Assembly (NCBI GenBank): GCA_016841005.1
Contig: JAEORG010000350.1
Span: 1 to 17,640 of the forward strand
Reading direction: 5' to 3'
DNA length: 17,640 bases
Source of the DNA: Candidatus Thorarchaeota archaeon
Lineage (GTDB): Archaea; Asgardarchaeota; Thorarchaeia; Thorarchaeales; Thorarchaeaceae
Below are positions 14,085 through 17,640 of the stretch, in pieces (positions within the stretch are counted from its first letter, which is position 1; every line of letters starts with the position of its first letter). A program made the position numbers and the translations under genes. The notes beneath the pieces were generated by a model that was not told where the DNA came from, ran no database searches, and saw nothing but the letters and a program-made list of their open reading frames with translations.

Positions 14085-15041
14085 TCAGAGTTCAAGTGAC
14101 TGTTTCAGGACATCTACGTTAATCTTCCCTGCTTTATAGCTCTCTCCAGTGTTGATGTCTTTGATTGTGACTTCTGCTGGGCTGAATAGCAGCGGGTCGA
14201 CCTTGTAAAAATCAAAGTCAAAGCTCTTGAACAACTTGTAGAATGGCTGACCATACTGTTCTGAGTTCGACGATGGTGCATCATTAGTAAGCTTACCTAG
14301 GTCATCTCCATCTTCAGGACGTATGTCATAGTAGGTACTGCCTGCATAGAGAATACAGTCATTGGTTGCTCCCATCATCTTGTTATCCTTTGGGCTCACC
14401 AGAGGTGCAATAGGTGCTGTACCATGACCTTTCTTGATTTTCTTGACATCAAATTTCAGCGCGTGTAACTTATGCGCTCCAACTTCTACGACCCTTGCTG
14501 AAATCTGAATAGAACCTGCTAAGCAAGCTGTCGGAGCTACGATGAGATATAGATCCTTAGTATCGATGTCACATTTTCCAGCGATATAGTCAATTATGTT
14601 ATCAGGAGGTGGAGTTCTGGTTTCTAAGAGTAACACACCTACCTTTGCATCATCCTTGTACTCTAGATCCTCGTAGATTTCTTCCTTTGCATAGAGCGCC
14701 CTTGCTGGACCTGACCCCATCGCAAAGTAACCATCTTTGTTAATTACCCAACCTGCGTATTGTGAGCCCATGGTCGCTACTGAAGGCTCATCAGTTGACA
14801 CAATCACTGAAGGGAGCGTGACATCTCCATAGGTAGTTTCGGATAACTTCACAACACCGTAGCCACCTAGGCAGACTTCACCAAGGAGTCTTCCGAGCTC
14901 ATCTGTCCCCGTGACTTCAATACCAGCATCAATTATTGTGGCTCCATTTCCAGACTTTGATACCGTACAGTCAAGTTTCTCCGCATTGTCCATCATCACT
15001 TCTACGACTTCTAGTCCTTTCTCATTCACACTAATACCCAT
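14085..15041 (-). CDS. mch: methenyltetrahydromethanopterin cyclohydrolase
   Basis: Mch reversibly converts 5-formyl-H4MPT and methenyl-H4MPT in the archaeal C1 (methyl) branch. At 318 residues it matches the family (~315-325). Recognisable blocks include the N-terminal MGISVNEKGLEVVEVMMDNA, LGRLLGEVCLGGYGVVKLSE, the active-site region VIVSTDEPSVATMGSQYAGW, MGSGPARALYAKEEIYE (a strong Mch signature) and LIVAPTACLAGSIQISARVVEVGAHKL. AGGAGG is seven bases before the ATG. It starts 11 bases after the fwdC stop, on the same strand, so the two form an operon. It is convergent with the MFS transporter gene, the two stop codons being immediately adjacent. Confidence 0.96.
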   Translation of the reverse strand: MGISVNEKGLEVVEVMMDNAEKLDCTVSKSGNGATIIDAGIEVTGTDELGRLLGEVCLGGYGVVKLSETTYGDVTLPSVIVSTDEPSVATMGSQYAGWVINKDGYFAMGSGPARALYAKEEIYEDLEYKDDAKVGVLLLETRTPPPDNIIDYIAGKCDIDTKDLYLIVAPTACLAGSIQISARVVEVGAHKLHALKFDVKKIKKGHGTAPIAPLVSPKDNKMMGATNDCILYAGSTYYDIRPEDGDDLGKLTNDAPSSNSEQYGQPFYKLFKSFDFDFYKVDPLLFSPAEVTIKDINTGESYKAGKINVDVLKQSLEL

Positions 15042-15052
15042 TGAATATCCTC

Positions 15053-15904
15053 CTACATATGCTCGTTCAACTTTGCACGAATATAGATTTCTTCTCGAGG
15101 ATCTCCTTCAGCGAAGTCCCCCATATACTTGACCCACTTCTCTGAGGATGAAATGTCTCCTTGGATGAAGTCTGGTCTACGTGATTTCACGTAATTGATG
15201 TAGTAATTTGTGAATTCTCTCTCTGAAGTTCCACTTGGGAGGTACGTTGGTATGAGCGATTCCAGCTTACCCAGTACGAATATCATACCTTTCTTTGCAC
15301 CGACTCCTGCTCTCTCACCAAGATTTCCACAGACTATAATGGTGCCTCCCTGCATCCTTGACGCAGCGAGCTCTGCCACATTTCCCTTTACAGCAATGAA
15401 ACCCTTTCGCATCGAGGCTGCCATCTCCCTTCCAGTGTTACCTGCAACATACACACGGCCGCCACTCATTCCTTCAATACTGCCCCTGTATCCAGCACAC
15501 AGTCTATCTGCAGCATCACCCTCAATCTGTATGTTTCCTCCTTGCATTTCTGCTGCTGCCCATGCACCAACAGAGCCCTTGACATGGATCCTGCCCGCAA
15601 TCATCTCAGCCCCCAGGTACATGCCTACATCGCCATTGACGGTAATCTTCCCTCCATTCATACCCTTGCCAATCATCTTGACTTTCTTCAGGTCGCCATC
15701 TATGACAATCTCTGTATCATCTGCAGTTTCTCCTGCTTCTCCCTTGATACTGAAGTAATCTTTCAGTTCACGGATTTCATTTCCATGTTGAACTGGAAGT
15801 GCACCAATCTCTGCGAGACTCTTGCCTGCAAAGCGGCTGGGTGTGACTGTGTCTGCCTCAATTGGCAGTTCAGGTTCCGTGGTCAGAGTAAGATTCACAG
15901 TCAT
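15053..15904 (-). CDS. fwdC: formylmethanofuran dehydrogenase subunit C
   Basis: FwdC is a structural subunit of the Mo/W formylmethanofuran dehydrogenase complex, which reduces CO2 to formylmethanofuran with ferredoxin (or oxidises it). It is homologous to the GXGXG-repeat domain at the C-terminus of glutamate synthase α. In 283 residues the centre (~75-215) is a right-handed β-helix of repeated coils built on 'G-x2-G-x3-A-x2-M-x2-G-x-I-x-V-x-G': for example GSVGAWAAAEMQGGNIQIEG, GNTGREMAASMRKGFIAVKG, GNVAELAASRMQGGTIIVCG and GNLGERAGVGAKKGMIFVLG. The N- and C-terminal parts are typical of archaeal FwdC. The catalytic subunits FwdA, B and D are not in this window. The start ATG has a weak AGGTT upstream. 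It is divergent from ftr. Confidence 0.92.
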   Translation of the reverse strand: MTVNLTLTTEPELPIEADTVTPSRFAGKSLAEIGALPVQHGNEIRELKDYFSIKGEAGETADDTEIVIDGDLKKVKMIGKGMNGGKITVNGDVGMYLGAEMIAGRIHVKGSVGAWAAAEMQGGNIQIEGDAADRLCAGYRGSIEGMSGGRVYVAGNTGREMAASMRKGFIAVKGNVAELAASRMQGGTIIVCGNLGERAGVGAKKGMIFVLGKLESLIPTYLPSGTSEREFTNYYINYVKSRRPDFIQGDISSSEKWVKYMGDFAEGDPREEIYIRAKLNEHM

Positions 15905-15959
15905 AACCTATATCAACTCAGAGAAATTCTGGAAACCTCGTTCCTCATAAATCTGGTGA

Positions 15960-16006
15960 ATTTTGGAATTAGGCACAACAAAGAAATGGTGGAATTGCTC
16001 CAAAAT
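15960..16006. repeat. inverted repeat in the fwdC/ftr divergent promoter
   Basis: ATTTTGGA (15960-15967) and TCCAAAAT (15999-16006) form an 8-bp perfect inverted repeat with 31 bases between, inside the 124-base gap between the divergent fwdC and ftr starts. The right arm continues into an AT-rich TATA-like AAAATAAGA for ftr. A shared operator is possible; the arms are short enough that chance is not excluded. Confidence 0.3.
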
Positions 16007-16017
16007 AAGAATGGTTG

Positions 16018-16022
16018 AGGTG
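16018..16022 (+). promoter_or_regulatory. ribosome-binding site deciding a TTG start for ftr
   Basis: AGGTG followed by the six-base spacer TAATTC leads to TTG at 16029. The encoded protein then begins MEINGVPIEDTF, the conserved Ftr N-terminus, so the TTG start is well supported. Confidence 0.75.
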
Positions 16023-16028
16023 TAATTC

Positions 16029-16925
16029 TTGGAGATAAATGGCGTCCCTATCGAGGATACATTCGCTGAAGCATTTAGTATGCACATGAATAGGACAATA
16101 ATCACAGCCTATACTGAAGAATGGGCTCGAGTCACAGCCACCGAGGCAACGGGATTTGGGACTTCTGTAATCATGGCTCCTGCAGAAGCTGGAATCGAAT
16201 ATATCCTAAAACCTGATGAAACTCCGGATGGAAGACCTGGAGTTCGAGTTGTCTTTGCAACCGGAAAAGGTGAAGCATTAGAGAAACAGCTTCTTGCAAG
16301 ACTTGGTCAGTGTGTCTTGACAAGCCCAACAGCGTGTGCATATGATGATACGCCAGAAGTAAAAGAAACGTATCGCATTGGAAAACTTGTATCAATGTTT
16401 GGTGATGGCCATCAAATCAAAAAGGGTCCCATAGATGGTAGAATCCTCTGGATGGTCCCGCGAATGAGTGGTACTTTTGTCATCCAAGAGAACTTTGGAC
16501 GCACCAAAGGAGTTGCAGGTGGAAACATCATCTATTCATGCCGTGATGTCAAGAGCGGTATGGAGAGCGGAATGGCTGCAGTCAAAGCCATTGAGAAGGT
16601 CGAAGGTGCATACACACCATTCCCAGGAGGATTAGTTGGCTCAGGATCAAAGCCCTCTTCAAGATACAAAGGGATGTTTGCATCTACAAATGAGCGATTT
16701 TGCCCAACTCTAAGGGCAATGGTACCAGATACTCTCTTACCTGAGGGAGCTGAGTTCGCCCAAGAGATTGTAATCAATGGACTTACTGAGGAAGCAGTTG
16801 CTGAAGCTACAAAAGCCGCAATACTTGAAGTCTGTAAATTTGATGGCGTCATGAGAGTAAGTGCTGGAAACTATGGTGGGAAACTAGGCAAATATCAGAT
16901 TCACCTTCATCAGTTAGGGCTCTAG
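16029..16925 (+). CDS. ftr: formylmethanofuran:tetrahydromethanopterin formyltransferase
   Basis: Ftr moves the formyl group from formylmethanofuran to H4MPT, the step between Fwd and Mch. At 298 residues it matches the family's ~297. Typical segments include the start MEINGVPIEDTFAEAF, ATEATGFGTSVIMAPAEAGI, CVLTSPTACAYD, the long GDGHQIKKGPIDGRILWMVP region, ENFGRTKGVAGGNIIYSCRD and the end GGKLGKYQIHLHQLGL. The start is TTG, fixed by AGGTG six bases upstream. It is transcribed away from the fwdC-mch operon across a 124-base shared promoter region, so the three C1-pathway genes are probably co-regulated. Fully intact. Confidence 0.97.
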   Translation: MEINGVPIEDTFAEAFSMHMNRTIITAYTEEWARVTATEATGFGTSVIMAPAEAGIEYILKPDETPDGRPGVRVVFATGKGEALEKQLLARLGQCVLTSPTACAYDDTPEVKETYRIGKLVSMFGDGHQIKKGPIDGRILWMVPRMSGTFVIQENFGRTKGVAGGNIIYSCRDVKSGMESGMAAVKAIEKVEGAYTPFPGGLVGSGSKPSSRYKGMFASTNERFCPTLRAMVPDTLLPEGAEFAQEIVINGLTEEAVAEATKAAILEVCKFDGVMRVSAGNYGGKLGKYQIHLHQLGL

Positions 16926-16965
16926 TCACGTAAGGTCAACACATGTATCTAAGGTCTAATCAGAA

Positions 16966-16976
16966 AGCTTTATCTC
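16966..16976 (+). promoter_or_regulatory. promoter of the tRNA-Thr gene
   Basis: AAGCTTTATCT contains a TATA-like TTTATC core with a purine-rich BRE-like CAGAAAG just before it, ending ~30 bases upstream of the tRNA 5' end (17006). This is the spacing expected for archaeal stable-RNA genes with a short leader. Confidence 0.5.
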
Positions 16977-17005
16977 CAATTCCTAAAGGACCTGATGACA
17001 CGGAT

Positions 17006-17115
17006 GCCTCTGTAGCTCAGACTGGTTAGATCGCCTCCTTGGTAAGGAGGAGGCCGCGGGACTGTGTGCACGTCTGCGGCATGCAGCGCGAATTCGAATC
17101 CCGCCAGGGGCTCCA
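17006..17115 (+). tRNA. tRNA-Thr(GGU) with a 32-nt intron in the T arm
   Basis: The acceptor stem GCCTCTG (17006-17012) pairs with CAGGGGC (17105-17111). A U discriminator (17112) and an encoded CCA (17113-17115) follow. The anticodon stem CCTCC (17034-17038) and GGAGG (17046-17050) enclose the loop TTGGTAA, giving anticodon GGT (17041-17043), threonine. The variable loop is AGGCC. The T stem GCGGG (17056-17060) pairs with CCCGC (17100-17104), but its 7-base loop TTCGAAT (17093-17099) is interrupted by 17061-17092. Exons of 55 and 23 nt give a normal 78-nt tRNA. The D stem has one mismatch (C11-U24). The intron falls at canonical position 53/54. Confidence 0.93.
17061..17092 (+). other. tRNA intron with bulge-helix-bulge fold
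   Basis: The central 4-bp helix pairs C17055-G17058 (CGCG, exon) with C17087-G17090 (CGCG, intron). A 3-nt bulge, GGA (17059-17061), is cut as GG|A; a second, AAT (17091-17093), as AA|T. These give exactly the exon ends needed to restore the T loop. The inner helix CTGTGTGC (17062-17069) and GCATGCAG (17079-17086) has 8 pairs, two of them G-U, closing a 9-nt loop. The outer helix is weak, so this is a relaxed BHB motif, expected to need a broad-specificity splicing endonuclease. Confidence 0.85.
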
Positions 17116-17121
17116 CTTCTT
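17091..17121. repeat. direct repeat, copy 1 (tRNA-Thr 3' end)
   Basis: This copy covers the T loop, the T-stem 3' strand, the acceptor 3' strand, CCA and six bases past the gene. It matches copy 2 (17483-17513) at 28 of 31 positions, 392 bp apart. It resembles the attachment-site half that remains part of an intact tRNA after integration. Confidence 0.85.
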
Positions 17122-17147
17122 ATAATCATCATTGCCAATTTGTTCTA

Positions 17148-17160
17148 AAACAATATATCC
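17148..17160 (+). promoter_or_regulatory. TATA-like promoter of the DUF5661-type gene
   Basis: ACAATATATCCC places a TATA core about 25-28 bases before the ATG at 17182, with no Shine-Dalgarno site between. The transcript is therefore probably leaderless, unlike most genes in this window that carry AGGTG. Confidence 0.45.
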
Positions 17161-17181
17161 CACGGTACTCATACTTGACTC

Positions 17182-17454
17182 ATGACAGGGAAGAAATCAT
17201 TCACAACCGATGAAGCAAAAGATATCGGTGAAAAATTAGGTATCCAATGGGACAAGTTTGACATAGAACAGTTCAGAATGGGTATGAACGTTGAGCTTGA
17301 ACATGGTACGCGGGATCAACATACCAATGTGACCAATGATGACCCCTTGATGACAGGTAAGATCGCACTAGCTCATCTCAGTGAATTTCCTGATTACTAT
17401 GATAGACTAGACAAGCTTGAGGAAGAAGCAAAGGCCTATTGGGAGAACAAGTGA
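17182..17454 (+). CDS. DUF5661-type small protein
   Basis: This 90-residue acidic, soluble protein has SFTTDEAKDIGEKLGIQWDK at the start, then FDIEQFRMGMNVELEHG, TNVTNDDPLMTGKIALAHL and SEFPDYYDRLDKLEEEA. This ordered set of motifs matches, from memory, the DUF5661 family, which is common in bacteria, archaea and phages and has no known function. It is full length. It is the only gene between the tRNA-Thr and the duplicated tRNA 3' end 392 bp downstream, so it may be the cargo of a small integrated island. A TATA-like element 25-28 bases before the ATG, and no ribosome-binding site, suggest a leaderless message. Confidence 0.82.
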   Translation: MTGKKSFTTDEAKDIGEKLGIQWDKFDIEQFRMGMNVELEHGTRDQHTNVTNDDPLMTGKIALAHLSEFPDYYDRLDKLEEEAKAYWENK

Positions 17455-17482
17455 GAGCAAATAGGCGAAAAGAAAATCGACT

Positions 17483-17513
17483 AATTGGAATCCCACTAGG
17501 GGCTCCACTTCTT
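17483..17513. repeat. direct repeat, copy 2 (tRNA 3'-end duplicate, att-like)
   Basis: This is AATTGGAATCCC followed by ACTAGGGGCTCCACTTCTT. It differs from the tRNA copy only at 17487 (G for C), 17495 (A for G) and 17497 (T for C); the last 16 bases are identical. No 5' tRNA half precedes it, so it is not a second tRNA gene. It abuts the stop codon of the convergent gene at 17514. Confidence 0.85.
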
Positions 17514-17640
17514 CTACTTTTTCAATTTCTCTATCTTGAAGATGACTGGTTTAATTCCGTCCCCACACGGCTGGTATGTAACTCCCGGAGCTGGCCATTC
17601 ATAATCCCCGCCAAAGTAATAGACCATCAATGTAGTATAG
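17514..17640 (-). CDS. 3' end of an unidentified minus-strand gene (partial)
   Basis: The minus strand ends in a clean coding frame of 41 codons plus a TAG at 17516-17514. Its residues include MVYYFGGDYEWPAPGVTYQP and then CGDGIKPVIFKIEKLKK. The N-terminal part lies beyond the window unless the ATG in TTLMVYYF is the start, giving 37 residues. I recognise no family. Codon use and residue mix look like a real gene. Its stop codon touches the att-like repeat. Confidence 0.6.
   Translation of the reverse strand, partial: YTTLMVYYFGGDYEWPAPGVTYQPCGDGIKPVIFKIEKLKK

Noticed and set aside
15210..15758. A 182-codon plus-strand frame opposite fwdC
   Set aside because: It is an antisense shadow of the repetitive, glycine-rich fwdC coding sequence; the proline/alanine-rich product has no recognisable features.
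17041..17092. A long variable arm (class II tRNA) instead of an intron
   Set aside because: A normal 5-base variable loop, AGGCC, precedes a complete T-stem 5' strand, and the extra bases lie between that strand and its loop, so they cannot be a variable arm.
17483..17513. A second tRNA gene at the right end
   Set aside because: Only the 3' quarter of a tRNA is present, with a T-loop change and no 5' acceptor, D or anticodon arm upstream; it is a duplicated 3' end.
1..17640. CRISPR arrays, insertion sequences or an integrase gene
   Set aside because: No regularly spaced repeats, transposase or recombinase motifs were seen on either strand, despite the att-like repeat at the right end.

Overview
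The window is archaeal. It encodes an archaeal-type ribosomal protein L2, an Sm/Lsm protein with an archaeal C-terminal extension, a ribbon-helix-helix regulator coupled to FtsZ, and three proteins of the tetrahydromethanopterin/methanofuran C1 pathway (FwdC, Mch, Ftr). It also carries a tRNA gene whose intron fits a bulge-helix-bulge fold. The mix of H4MPT-branch Wood-Ljungdahl enzymes, no methanogenesis-specific gene in view, FtsZ and many zinc-ribbon proteins would suit an Asgard archaeon such as a Thorarchaeia-like lineage. That placement is inference from gene content; no phylogeny was run.

Layout. Positions 1-301 hold at most a doubtful partial minus-strand frame and the rpl2 promoter/leader. 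Next come rpl2 (302-1018, with no standard start codon), a hairpin terminator, a multi-pass membrane protein (1101-1694), and the translationally coupled pair RHH regulator (CdrS-like)-ftsZ (1791-3232). A minus-strand block follows: a double zinc-ribbon protein, a class I methyltransferase and an Lsm protein. Two small plus-strand genes come next (a membrane zinc-ribbon protein and an unknown 100-residue protein), then a minus-strand secreted, membrane-anchored amidotransferase-fold protein.

From 7414 the content is metabolic. A MarR-GNAT fusion regulator, with a palindrome in its promoter, precedes korB-korC, two of the usual four subunits of 2-oxoacid:ferredoxin oxidoreductase. A convergent MoaD/ubiquitin-like protein ending in Gly-Gly overlaps the korC stop codon. 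Then come a DapB/2,4-diaminopentanoate-dehydrogenase-like enzyme, a class III aminotransferase of the GSA-aminomutase type, and an MFS transporter, plausibly one amino-acid-related unit. The fwdC-mch operon (minus) is divergent from ftr (plus). Together these supply one subunit of formylmethanofuran dehydrogenase plus the next two steps, formyl transfer and cyclohydrolysis.

The right end has the most unusual structure. A tRNA-Thr(GGU) gene carries a 32-nt intron inside its T arm (53/54). It is followed 392 bp downstream by a second, 28/31-identical copy of the tRNA 3' end. Between the copies lies a single gene encoding a DUF5661-type protein, an arrangement like an att-flanked micro-island. 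Six genes here share a ribosome-binding pattern, AGGTG followed by six bases and then the start codon. I used it to correct several starts, and it points to a GTT start for rpl2.
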